From: an uncultured Chlorobiaceae bacterium
GTDB taxonomy: Bacteria > Bacteroidota > Chlorobiia > Chlorobiales > Chlorobiaceae
Reading direction: 5' to 3'
Assembly (NCBI GenBank): GCA_903929845.1
Contig: CAIYWF010000190.1
Coordinates: 1 to 15,821 of the forward strand
Length of the DNA: 15,821 nt
The translations under genes were made by a program, and so were the position numbers. The first letter of the stretch is position 1. Each line of letters opens with the position of its first letter. Positions 1 through 7,900 of the stretch are shown piece by piece. The notes below the pieces were generated by a model. That model did not search any database and was not told where the DNA came from. It saw only the letters and a list, made by a program, of their open reading frames with translations.

Positions 1-306
1 GTTACTTCAACAATTGAACTCAATCTGTCAGCAGTAGAGCATGTAACAGTTACCTCTGATGCTTTAGCTGTTGACTTGAGTGATGGACGATCCATTATGG
101 TTCCGCTTGCATGGTATCCTCGACTTATGCATGCAACAGAATCAGAGCGTGAGAACTGGCGTCTGATTGGGAATGGCTATGGTATTCATTGGGAAGATCT
201 TGATGAGGATATCAGTGTTGAGGGTTTATTACTTGGCAAGCTTTCAGGTGAAAGTCAAACATCGTTCAAGAGATGGCTCTCTGGTCGTGCTTCTGCATCG
301 GTTTGA
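1..306 (+). CDS. DUF2442 domain protein (5'-partial)
   Basis: The frame is open from the first base to the stop at 304-306, so the start codon lies upstream of the window; an internal TTG at 76 is not a likely start because family-like sequence continues before it. The 101 visible residues match my memory of DUF2442: a strand-rich N-terminus, then the block VPLAWYPRL, then NWRLIGNGYGIHWEDLDEDI and SVEGLL. The tail SGESQTSFKRWL also looks native, so the 3' end appears complete. DUF2442 proteins are small, commonly sit next to DUF4160 genes, and are suspected antitoxin-like partners; no biochemical role is established. The last 52 bases overlap the 3' end of the facing HicB-type gene, an arrangement that probably arose by a deletion or rearrangement rather than by design. 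Confidence 0.85.
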   Translation, partial: VTSTIELNLSAVEHVTVTSDALAVDLSDGRSIMVPLAWYPRLMHATESERENWRLIGNGYGIHWEDLDEDISVEGLLLGKLSGESQTSFKRWLSGRASASV

Positions 307-488
307 TGAATGTCTGCATCCAGCACGGGCTCTCCATCCTCAAGCAGCATTTCGATGACTTCTTGAAGGTTTTGATGCAGTTCATCCAAGGTTTCCCCGT
401 GTGTGTGTGCTCCCTGGAATCCAGGGATGAATCCTGTAAAAAGGCCAGTCTCCGTACAGCGTTCAACAATTGCTGTGTAATTTCTCAT
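255..488 (-). CDS. HicB-family antitoxin, altered C-terminus, no HicA partner
   Basis: The 77-residue product begins MRNYTAIVERC and continues with a GAHTHGETLDELHQNL block and EVIEMLLEDGEP, typical of short HicB-family antitoxins with a degraded RNase-H-like fold that bind and neutralise HicA mRNA interferases. A good Shine-Dalgarno (AGGAG about 10 bases upstream on the minus strand) supports the ATG at 488. Up to about residue 59 the sequence is family-like. The last ~18 residues (from DIHQTDAEA on) do not resemble the usual ending and are encoded on the opposite strand of the DUF2442 gene's 3' end. The switch lies at about 311, a few bases from the DUF2442 stop. No HicA-like ORF is present on either side. 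I infer a solitary antitoxin whose 3' end and toxin gene were lost at this junction. Confidence 0.75.
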   Translation of the reverse strand: MRNYTAIVERCTETGLFTGFIPGFQGAHTHGETLDELHQNLQEVIEMLLEDGEPVLDADIHQTDAEARPESHLLNDV

Positions 489-913
489 TGGAAGCTTTCT
501 CCTGAACTTGTATCATTTATGAGGTTTGTTCAAAAACGCATCGCTTCATCGTGTCGGATTTTGCTCAGAAGCGATAAATCATTTCCCAGCAGTGGCTGAC
601 TTGGCAAAATTTTCTTTCCTCCAATGTAAGCCAAAAAGCCGACTGCAAAAATATCGTCTGACCGAAAAAGGTCTAAAACTTCTGGAGAAAAGATGAAAAT
701 GGAAAGACGCCGCATTCCAATTCACCCGACATATTTCAATCTTCCACACTTCCCGTCAATGTATGACGCCGCCAACGGGTTCATTTTTATAAGTCCGAGA
801 TAAAAAAGTTTAAGCGAAAGGGTAAAGGATTCTCTTTGATGTTTTAGAAAACACCTTGTAAGTTTATTTCAGAGCAACTGGCAGGTCGCTGTGGGAAACG
901 AAAGCATCCTGAG
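489..913. other. 425-bp spacer without a convincing gene
   Basis: This stretch lies between the HicB-type gene and the end of the Fic gene. A 61-codon minus ORF (530-715) lacks recognisable motifs. On the plus strand, frame 601-696 reads YRLTEKGLKLLEKR before a stop at 694, which resembles the wing end of a winged-helix protein. It has no start codon, and the open frame only goes back to 523, so it may be a gene remnant or chance. A 36-codon plus ORF begins at 694 and overlaps that stop (ATGA), but its product is unrecognised. Nothing here is supported well enough to call as a gene. Confidence 0.5.
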
Positions 914-2410
914 CTACTTCGTACTCTTGTACCAATTTCGAACCGACTCTTCCATGCGCAAAATCTCATCATCGGTTAGAAGACTGAAATGCGATTCACG
1001 CTTTGTTGCCGACAAATACCCATTGTTCTGGAGACAGAGCTTGATAAAGAGATTAATACTATAATCGGGCATATCCACAATATCCTGAATAGCTCGCCTG
1101 CTATTGTCGTAGCTGACAAGAAAATCAAGCTCTTCTCTCAGCTCCTCTTCAACCGTTTTAATCACAAACTCATACAGGGTTTCGACCTGAACGGTCAGGT
1201 CAAGGTAACTGTACCAATGTCTTGTCTCTCCTGTAACCATCATCACGCCAAGTTCATCAAGCTCATAGTCAATCAGTGGAAGCAATGGCGCTGAATGTGC
1301 CTCAAGAGAGTTGGTGTAGAGGAGAGGATTTTTCAGCATTGCCGCAGAAACCGGAAACATCAATCCCGCAGGAACGGCGCCTCTTTGAGAGAGGATATTA
1401 TGGATAAGAAAGCGGTGCAGACGACCGTTGCCGTCTTCAAAAGGGTGCAGAAAGACAAATCCATAAGAGATTATAGCAGCATGAACGATAGCAGGTACTG
1501 CATTCTGCTTCAACTTTTTATGGGTGGTGAGCAGCCCATCCATCAACATGGAAATATCTTCCGGTTTTGGACAAACATAGTGAACTCGCTGCTGCTGAAA
1601 CGAAATGCTTTCGCCGATGTAATTCTGCGTTTTCCGATAGTCGGTATCACGGAAACGGGGATCAACAATGCTGTTTTGAGCCTCAATCAGCATCGACTTT
1701 TCACAAAAGTCACTCTGTTCGGCTCTTGTAAGCAACGTGATGAATTTTTCTGTCCGGGAAGCACTTGGCTTTATATGCTCAATCTCGAACGATGATCTGG
1801 TTTCCCGATTGTAAAGATAATTTAAAGAACGTTTTAATAGCTCTGGAGGGTAAGCCGTCACAATCTCCGTACAGCGCTGCTGGAGATCGAACTGTTCAAG
1901 AGCGGTAAGCTTTTCAGTGCGTCGGATTATTGGACAGAATGCGGGATTGCCTGGAAGATTATCCACAATTCGTTGGCGCTGTATCCGCTGCCCTTGCGTT
2001 GTGTAATAAAGATGTTGCTCCAGAAGTTCGATGTAATTGCCTTGGGCAAGATCGGGCAACGGCAGTATTCTGCCCGTCAGGTATTCAAACAGGAACCAGA
2101 TTTTGCGTACATATTTTCCTGTTGGCTTAGAGGCGATCCAAGCGGTAATATCCTTGTCATCAATGGCGTTGAAGAGCGTGGCCAGAATGGCGAGATTAAT
2201 CCCGTCATATTTCATTGCAAATTCCAGATGATCGCCAATATTTTCCCCCGGCCAGTATGACTGGGGGTAGATTTCCTCAACCTGTCCATCCTGAATAATG
2301 GCGCTCTTGAGTCCTGACTCGCTGATTGAGGAGACATGCCAGTTTGGGGTGACGTTCAGGTGATATTTCTCTATCAGGAAGGTAAAGCCTGCAAAACGAT
2401 TCTGAATCAT
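914..2410 (-). CDS. Fic-family protein (likely AMPylase/NMP transferase)
   Basis: The 498-residue product carries the Fic active-site signature HPFEDGNGRLHR at residues 322-333, with catalytic His322 and the phosphate-binding DGNGR loop intact. Fic enzymes usually transfer AMP from ATP to a hydroxyl side chain of a target protein. An upstream helix with SFEIEH (residues 207-212) fits the inhibitory S/T-x3-E pattern found N-terminal to the core in class II Fic proteins, although His replaces the usual Gly/Asn after the Glu. The region NYIGESISFQQQRVHYVCP (263-281) should hold the target-binding flap. The N-terminal ~150 residues (with PTGKYVRKIWFLFEYLTG) and the C-terminal ~110 residues are consistent with the long Fic subfamily; the C-terminus may be a winged helix. 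No small antitoxin gene is adjacent, which fits self-inhibition. There is no strong Shine-Dalgarno. The gene is transcribed divergently from the permease at 2705. The target is unknown. Confidence 0.9.
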   Translation of the reverse strand: MIQNRFAGFTFLIEKYHLNVTPNWHVSSISESGLKSAIIQDGQVEEIYPQSYWPGENIGDHLEFAMKYDGINLAILATLFNAIDDKDITAWIASKPTGKYVRKIWFLFEYLTGRILPLPDLAQGNYIELLEQHLYYTTQGQRIQRQRIVDNLPGNPAFCPIIRRTEKLTALEQFDLQQRCTEIVTAYPPELLKRSLNYLYNRETRSSFEIEHIKPSASRTEKFITLLTRAEQSDFCEKSMLIEAQNSIVDPRFRDTDYRKTQNYIGESISFQQQRVHYVCPKPEDISMLMDGLLTTHKKLKQNAVPAIVHAAIISYGFVFLHPFEDGNGRLHRFLIHNILSQRGAVPAGLMFPVSAAMLKNPLLYTNSLEAHSAPLLPLIDYELDELGVMMVTGETRHWYSYLDLTVQVETLYEFVIKTVEEELREELDFLVSYDNSRRAIQDIVDMPDYSINLFIKLCLQNNGYLSATKRESHFSLLTDDEILRMEESVRNWYKSTK

Positions 2411-2428
2411 TGGCTCGTCTGAAAAAGT

Positions 2429-2483
2429 GTTACCATTTTTTGAAAATAGTTACTTTTACCTTATTTCTATAAAAAACAGTTAC
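2429..2483. promoter_or_regulatory. Three phased GTTAC direct repeats upstream of the Fic gene
   Basis: GTTAC occurs at 2429-2433, 2449-2453 and 2479-2483, each preceded by an A-run (pattern roughly AAAA-N3-GTTAC). The spacings of 20 and 30 bases place the repeats near the same helix face. They lie 19-73 bases upstream of the Fic start, where an operator or UP-like promoter element would be expected. The motif is short and AT-rich surroundings make chance plausible. Binding of a regulator is only inferred. Confidence 0.3.
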
Positions 2484-2518
2484 AGTGGGCTTCAGTGATA
2501 TCGTCATCGAAAATCATT

Positions 2519-2660
2519 GATTGAAGAATTAGATAACGTGTTACAGGGATCACGGTTTCTGTTTACTTCCCAAAACATGATGTATCTTCACCATTTGAGA
2601 AATATGTCTCTGTGATGAACCTGTCCATAAGCCATGAAAAACGAGCAGTACACTCAGTTT
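2519..2660 (+). repeat. Upstream-region repeat, copy A (before metal permease)
   Basis: This ~142-bp segment aligns almost without gaps to 3735-3875. The first 70 bases (from GATTGA to GATGTATCTT) differ at about 13 positions, and the final 27 bases (from ATGAAAAACG to ACTCAGTT) at about 5; the middle is more diverged but keeps CTGTGA and ATAA blocks. The downstream genes are not homologous, so only the control region was duplicated, or it was carried with two originally separate genes of one regulon. It contains a CRP/FNR-type palindrome and a possible -10 element (TATCTT at 2583). Confidence 0.85.
2539..2554 (+). promoter_or_regulatory. CRP/FNR-superfamily-type operator, copy A
   Basis: The sequence reads TGTTA-CAGGGA-TCACG, matching the TGTGA-N6-TCACA architecture of CRP/FNR-superfamily sites with one change in each half. 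It is one of the better-conserved parts of the duplicated upstream region. A possible -10 (TATCTT) begins 37 bases after the site centre, compatible with an activator position near -45 to -50. The regulator is not in this window; an HcpR- or CRP-like protein is an inference. Confidence 0.45.
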
Positions 2661-2708
2661 GGCGTAAACATTGATACCGCTACAGGTACTCATGGAGAAA
2701 AGTCATGA
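2634..2708 (+). CDS. Possible 24-codon leader ORF overlapping the permease start
   Basis: An ATG inside the conserved upstream repeat opens a 24-codon frame (starting MKNEQYTQFG) whose TGA stop overlaps the permease ATG as ATGA, the classic arrangement for translational coupling. Against it, there is no Shine-Dalgarno before the ATG, and in the second copy of the repeat the matching ATG is followed by only four codons (MKNG then TAG). The ORF is therefore not conserved between copies and may be accidental. Confidence 0.2.
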   Translation: MKNEQYTQFGVNIDTATGTHGEKS

Positions 2709-3583
2709 GAGAACTCTTTCTTGATGCCCTTTCTGATAGTGCAGCAATGATTCCCTTTCTGTTGTTAATTTACTTTCTTGTCGAATTGTTTGAACGGCGA
2801 CTTGGTGGAAAAATAACACACACATTGGAGAAGACCGCGAAAGCTGGTCCTGCACTTGGCGCGACCTTCGGTTGCATTCCCCAGTGCGGATTCTCGGTGG
2901 TAGCCAGTGCGCTCTATGCTCGCCAACTGATCACAAAAGGCACCTTGCTGGCCGTGTTTCTGGCAACCTCAGACGAGGCCATTCCTGTGATTCTCTCTCA
3001 ACCAGGCAAGGACAGGTTCGTTGTGGCAGTTCTGATGACCAAACTGGTTATTGGAGTGGTAGCCGGATATGCGATTGATCTGGTTGTTGGGAGTTTGTCA
3101 CGGAGAAAACCGGAGCATGATCACCAAATTCCGGTCGAAGCCCCCCATGATGCTGGTTGTTGCAACCATGATCTCTCCGGCACAATCGGCAGGTGGCAGT
3201 GGCTGACGCATCCACTTATTCACACGGCAAAGATATTTCTCTTTATCATAGCTGTAACCTTTACCATCAATGCTCTGATTGCGTTTGTCGGTGAAGAGAA
3301 TCTCGGACGTGTTCTGCTCAAGCAGCATCTGTTGCAGCCTTTTCTGGCAGCATTGATTGGACTCATTCCCAACTGCGCGGCTTCAGTTGCAATTGCTGAA
3401 TTATTTCTGAAAGGCGGACTGAGTTATGGCTCTGCAATTGCCGGGTTATGCAGCAGTGCTGGGCTTGGCATTCTGGTGCTGCTCAAGGAGAACCAAGATC
3501 GTCGCGACTCAATTCAAATTCTGCTTTTGCTCGTTGCCATCAGTACTGTCGCAGGAATTGCCATTCAGCTTCTGTATGGATAA
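2705..3583 (+). CDS. ArsP_2-type membrane permease (putative heavy-metal/arsenic exporter)
   Basis: This 292-residue integral membrane protein has about eight hydrophobic segments in two halves. Each half carries a matching signature, GCIPQCGFS at 56-64 and GLIPNCAAS at 219-227, pointing to internal duplication. The layout matches the family I know as ArsP_2 (DUF2899), annotated as putative 10-TM heavy-metal exporter, 'arsenic efflux protein' or 'putative manganese transporter'. Paired Cys in both signatures are plausible metal/metalloid contacts. The linker between the halves (137-155) is rich in His and Cys, including EHDH and GCCNH, and may sense or collect metal. The start is supported by GGAG seven bases upstream. 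The gene has its own promoter region with a CRP/FNR-type site and is not obviously co-transcribed with the PEBP gene 402 bases downstream. The transported ion cannot be read from sequence. Confidence 0.8.
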   Translation: MRELFLDALSDSAAMIPFLLLIYFLVELFERRLGGKITHTLEKTAKAGPALGATFGCIPQCGFSVVASALYARQLITKGTLLAVFLATSDEAIPVILSQPGKDRFVVAVLMTKLVIGVVAGYAIDLVVGSLSRRKPEHDHQIPVEAPHDAGCCNHDLSGTIGRWQWLTHPLIHTAKIFLFIIAVTFTINALIAFVGEENLGRVLLKQHLLQPFLAALIGLIPNCAASVAIAELFLKGGLSYGSAIAGLCSSAGLGILVLLKENQDRRDSIQILLLLVAISTVAGIAIQLLYG

Positions 3584-3734
3584 TCGAGTCAATAGTTGCG
3601 CCCTGGATTCCATTGCAAAAACAGTGCCTGCTCAAAATCCGAACTGGCCACTGCGCTTTGTCACAGGTTAGTATCGGAAAAACTGAATAATAAAATCCGT
3701 GAAATGCAACAAATCATGTAACTGGACACTACTG

Positions 3735-3875
3735 GATTGAGGAGTTAAATAACGTGTGACAGATATCACTGTCTCTGTGTACTTACGAAAGCATGATGTA
3801 TATTGAACGTTTTCTGGTTGTTACTGTGAGGAAACCTCTTTATAATCAATGAAAAACGGGTAGCAAACTCAGTTG
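3735..3875 (+). repeat. Upstream-region repeat, copy B (before PEBP gene)
   Basis: This is the partner of 2519-2660, collinear over ~141 bases and about 80% identical in the two best-conserved blocks. It ends about 110 bases upstream of the PEBP start, whereas copy A ends about 45 bases upstream of the permease start, so an extra ~65 bases separate promoter and gene here. It contains the better of the two CRP/FNR-type palindromes and a possible -10 (TATATT at 3799-3804). Confidence 0.85.
3755..3770 (+). promoter_or_regulatory. CRP/FNR-superfamily-type operator, copy B
   Basis: The sequence TGTGA-CAGATA-TCACT matches the CRP consensus TGTGA-N6-TCACA at nine of ten positions. A second inverted repeat, GACAG-N6-CTGTC, overlaps it. 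The same position in the upstream repeat before the permease has a slightly weaker site. Regulation by a CRP/FNR-superfamily protein such as an HcpR- or CRP-like factor is inferred. Confidence 0.5.
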
Positions 3876-3985
3876 TGCGGAATCCGGTGAAAGGGTAAGA
3901 AAGAGATAGACTGCATTTGCGAAATTCGGCAGATCAGTCTAAACAGTGTTAGTGCTTCAACATCTCATAAAAAAGGAGAATTGTT

Positions 3986-4540
3986 ATGTTCATGAAATTA
4001 GTTTTGGCCGTTGCCGTTCTTTGTTTTACAGCAACTGTAGCGTTTGCCGGTAACTTTAAGCTCACAAGCCCAACGATTACATCTGGTGCTACCCTCAACG
4101 AGGAACAAGTATTTGATGGCTTTGGTTGTACGGGGAAAAATCAATCACCAGCGTTGAAATGGACACCAGGTCCGAAAGGGACAAAAAGCTATGCAATCAC
4201 GGTGTATGACCCTGATGCACCTACAGGTTCAGGCTGGTGGCATTGGGTTGTCTACAATATCCCGGCGAATGTGACCGAATTGGCCTATGGTGCAGGAGAT
4301 GCAACAGGGAAGCTGCTGCCTCCAGGAGCTCTTCAAGGACGTACCGATTATGGCACCCATGCGTTTGGCGGTGCATGCCCCCCAAAAGGCGACAAGCCCC
4401 ATCGTTACATTTTTACCGTCTATGCCTTGAAAATTGAAAAAATTGATGTTCCTGCAGAAGCCTCCGCTGCATTAATCGGCTTCATGATTCATGCGAACAC
4501 GCTGAAGAAAGCGAGCTTTACGGCTAAATATGGTCGCTAA
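3986..4540 (+). CDS. Exported YbhB/YbcL-type phosphatidylethanolamine-binding (PEBP) protein
   Basis: The 184-residue protein starts with a clear Sec signal peptide: Lys4, a hydrophobic core at 5-19, and probable cleavage after AFA (residue 21). The mature part has the PEBP ligand-pocket motifs: ITVYDPDAP (71-79), WWHWVVYNIP (84-93), and GTHAFGGACPP followed by HRYIFTVYAL (123-148). The bacterial branch is called YbhB/YbcL or 'Raf kinase inhibitor-like', but its physiological ligand and role are unsettled; a periplasmic location is predicted. The start at 3986 is favoured by AGGAGA six bases upstream; a second ATG at 3992 gives a more typical signal start (MKLVLAV) and cannot be excluded. The gene shares a duplicated control region with the metal permease, so it may belong to the same stress response. 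Confidence 0.92.
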   Translation: MFMKLVLAVAVLCFTATVAFAGNFKLTSPTITSGATLNEEQVFDGFGCTGKNQSPALKWTPGPKGTKSYAITVYDPDAPTGSGWWHWVVYNIPANVTELAYGAGDATGKLLPPGALQGRTDYGTHAFGGACPPKGDKPHRYIFTVYALKIEKIDVPAEASAALIGFMIHANTLKKASFTAKYGR

Positions 4541-4630
4541 CCAGTTAATATACATGACTGGAATTTAACGAGGACAGTATCTCGGTCGGCAGATTATTTC
4601 ACTGTTAGCCCTTACAAGGAGAATGCTGTC

Positions 4631-4959
4631 GTGAGTAAAAACAATGAACATATATGTCCAGTTGAAAGAGCTGGCGGTCTTGATAATAGAATTCGAAGAT
4701 GGCTGCAAAACCCTCAAAAAATTCTGAGGCTATATATTGCTGAAGGGATGACGGTTTTGGATGTGGGATGTGGTCCGGGCTTTTTCTCTCTTGACCAATA
4801 GTGAAGCCGCACGGACAAGTGCTGATAGTGGAGCCACCATTTCATGTTTCAAAATCAGCGTTTGATGAGACTTTGAGAAAAGCCGGAGATGCCGGATTTG
4901 TCATTATTGAAAGGCCAACCGTTCTATTTAGCAAGACAGCAATATTGAAAAAGGCCTGA
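4631..4959 (+). pseudogene. SAM-dependent methyltransferase, internally deleted and frameshifted
   Basis: The 5' piece (GTG at 4631, preceded by AAGGAG at 4616) reads through CPVERAGGLDNRIRRWLQNP to SAM-binding motif I, VLDVGCGPGFFSL, then hits TAG at 4799-4801. Immediately after, in the next frame (from 4804), a methyltransferase C-terminus resumes with KPHGQVLIVEPPFHVSKSAF and runs to TGA at 4957-4959. The two parts join as head and tail of one class I methyltransferase, with the ~80-90 residues between motif I and the post-motif-III strand missing. This is a family I recall as small methyltransferases in anaerobes; its substrate is unknown. The deletion plus frame change makes it non-functional. 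It lies 90 bases after the PEBP gene and may have been its operon partner. Confidence 0.85.
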
Positions 4960-4991
4960 CATTAGATTACAAGAGATTTTACAGCTTATGC

Positions 4992-7900
4992 ATGCCACTT
5001 AACCTCTACACTAGCAACCGGATGGAAGTCCTGGTTGATACCCTCGCAACCACCCTCAGCAAGCCGCTTGCCTCGGTCTTCACCAAGGAGGTGATTGTGG
5101 TGCAGAGCCGGGGGATGCAGCGCTGGCTCTCGATGGAGCTGGCAGCGCATTTTGGCGTCTGGGCTAACGGGCACTACCCCTTCCCGAATGCGATGGTGCA
5201 GGAGCTGTTCCACAAGATCTTGCGCGATATGCCCGACACCTCTGCGTTTGCGCCGGAGGTGATGAGCTGGAAGATCATGCGCCTGCTGCCGGAGCTGCTC
5301 AGCACTGAGCCTTTCGGCACCTTGCGTCACTATCTGGCCGACGATCCTGCTGGTCTCAAGCTCTTTCAGTTGTCGGAAAAAATTGCTGATACCTTCGATC
5401 AGTACACGCTCTTCCGTTCGGAGATGCTGGCTGGCTGGGAGGCGGGGGAGACGCAACCATCCGGTGAGGAGTGGCAGTCGATTCTCTGGCGAAAGCTTGC
5501 TGAAGGAGATGGTGTGCATCGAGGAAAACTGAAGGAGTTCTTCTGCAGGCAGTTGAGCCCTGAGTCACCGGGGGTGGAGGATATTCCCGAGAGGATCACC
5601 CTTTTCGGCATCTCCTATCTGCCGAAGTTCCATCTCGATATGCTCTCGGCGGTTGCCAGGGTAACGGAGGTGAACCTCTTTCTCCTGAGCCCGACCCGTG
5701 AATATTGGGGCGATATTCTCTCCAAAAAGGCAAGTGCTCGTCTCTCAGAGGATGAGCGTGCCCTGCGCAGTGAGGGGAACCCGTTGCTCGCTTCGCTTGG
5801 GCGCATCGGGCGCGATTTTTCCGAGATGATTATCGACCTGAGCGACAGCGCGTTTCACCAGGAGGAGCGCTATGACGATCCGGGGGAGACGTGCCTGCTC
5901 CATGCCCTGCAGTCCGATATTTTGAACCTCTCGGGGACGGGCGAAGAGGGGAAGTTGCGCCTTCTTGACCCTGACGACCGATCGCTCCAGATTCACTCCT
6001 GCCACAGCCCGCTTCGTGAAATTGAGGTGCTCTACGACAACATCCTCGCCATGTTTGAGGAGTACCCCGACCTGAGCCCGCGCGATATTGTGGTGATGAC
6101 CCCGGATATTGAGAGCTATTCACCCTACATCTCCAGTGTCTTTGGAGCTGGCGGAGATGGAGCCGTGGCGCTTCACTACTCCATTGCAGACCGGCGGATG
6201 ATGAACGAGGGGGAGATTGCGTCGGCGTTGCTGAAGCTGCTTGCTCTCCCCGGCAGCCGTCTTGCCGCTTCCGAAATTTTTGACCTGCTTGCCTCGCCTC
6301 CCATGACTCGTCGCTTTTCGCTTGACATGAGTGAGCTTGAGCTGATCCGTGGCTGGATTGAAAAGAGCGGCATTCGCTGGGGCATGGATGAGCGCGATCG
6401 CACCTCGCGGAACCTTCCCGCCTACCGCGACAACTCATGGAGGGCTGGGCTCGACCGGCTGCTGCTCGGTTACGCCATGCCGGACGAGAACCAGCTCTTT
6501 AACGGTATTCTCCCTTATGATGATATGTCAGGCTCGGTAGCGGAGAGCCTTGGCAAGTTTGCCGAGTTTGTTGACAGCGTTGACCGCTTTGTCCAGAGCT
6601 TTGAGCGCTCCCGCACGCTTGCCGAGTGGCGCGGGCAGTTTCAGACGTTGCTGGCCGACTTCATTGCCACCTCCGATAGCTCCGAGCGGGAGTTTGCGGA
6701 CATTGCTGAACTTGCCGAACAGCTTGGCAACATTGCCACGACGGCGGAGTATACCGGCGACGTTTCGCCTGCGGTGATGCTCTCCTGGCTTCGCGCACGT
6801 CTTGAGCATCAGGAGCAGGGGCTTGGCTTCATGACAGGTGGCATCACCTTTTGCGCCATGCTGCCCATGCGAAGCATACCCTTCCGGGTTGTCGTCCTCA
6901 TCGGCATGAACGACAACACCTTTCCCCGCCAGAGCCGCGCCCCGAGCTTTGACCTGATTGCCCGTGAACCGCAGAAGGGCGACCGCTCACTGCGCAACGA
7001 AGACCGCTACCTCTTTCTTGAGTCGCTCCTCTCGGCACGTGATCTGCTCTACATCAGCTATGTCGGCCAGAGCATCCGCGATAACAGCGAACTGCCGCCA
7101 TCGGTGTTGGTCAGCGAACTGCTTGACGCTGTGCGGCGAGGCTTCTCGCTACCCGATGGTGGTTCAGTGGAGGAGCATCTCGTGGCACGCCACCGCCTGC
7201 AAGCCTTTAATAGGGAGTATTTTACCGCAGGCTCTCCGCTCTTCAGCTACTCTGCCGAGAACTACCGGGCGCTTGTTGAAAAAGAGTGTGCTTCAACCCT
7301 CACGCACCCTTTTATGAGCACCCCCCTTGCAGAACCTCCGGAGGAGTGGAAAACCGTCTTACTGGAGCGGCTCTTGCGCTTTTACGATAATCCGTCAGTA
7401 TTTTTCCTTGAACAGCGCCTCGGCATCCGGCTTGAGGGTACCGCACAGCCGCTTGAAGATCGGGAGCCATTCGCTGTTGAGGGGCTTGAACTCTACAGCC
7501 TCAAACAGGAGCTGCTTGAGGCGGTGCTTGGGGGAGGAGAGACTCACGAGCTGCTTCCTCTTTTCCGAAGCCGTGGGATGCTGCCTCCTGCTCGTCACGG
7601 GGAACAGCTTTTCAACAGAATCCTCGGTGAGGTTGAGGAGTTTGCAGCCACCGTGCAGGAGAGCATTGGTGGCAGGGGTATGCTTGAGCCGCTTGAGGTC
7701 GATCTTCAGCTTGGCGCTTTTCGACTCACCGGTCGGCTTGAGCGCCTCTGGCCGCACAGCCTGCTGCACTACCGATACGCCAGGCTGAAGATGAAGGACA
7801 TCATGAGAAGCTGGATTGAGCATCTCGTGCTCAACTCCATTGCCCAGCCGGGCTACCCAAAACAGACCCTCCTTGTGATGGATAATGAGGCCAAAACCTT

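Larger units (their letters stand above)
3584..3985. other. 402-bp intergenic region with duplicated promoter segment
   Basis: No gene is seen. The first ~150 bases contain an imperfect inverted repeat (CAGTGCC...GGCCACTG, about 3622-3653) without a following T-run, so it is a weak terminator candidate for the permease. From 3735 the region carries copy B of the upstream repeat. The last ~100 bases are an untranslated leader ending in the strong ribosome binding site AAAAGGAGAA before the PEBP gene. Confidence 0.6.

Noticed and set aside
530..715. 61-codon minus-strand ORF upstream of the HicB-type gene, at a place where HicA might be expected
   Set aside because: It has no HicA features (no Gly-Ser-His motif, wrong composition), no clear ribosome binding site, and a competing plus-strand frame; left as unassigned spacer.
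4541..4561. Hairpin CCAGT-N11-ACTGG after the PEBP gene as a terminator
   Set aside because: The stem is only five base pairs and no T-run follows; too weak to call.
5830..6438. 202-codon minus-strand ORF inside recC
   Set aside because: Low-complexity Ser/Arg/Gly composition and position antisense to conserved recC sequence; not a gene.
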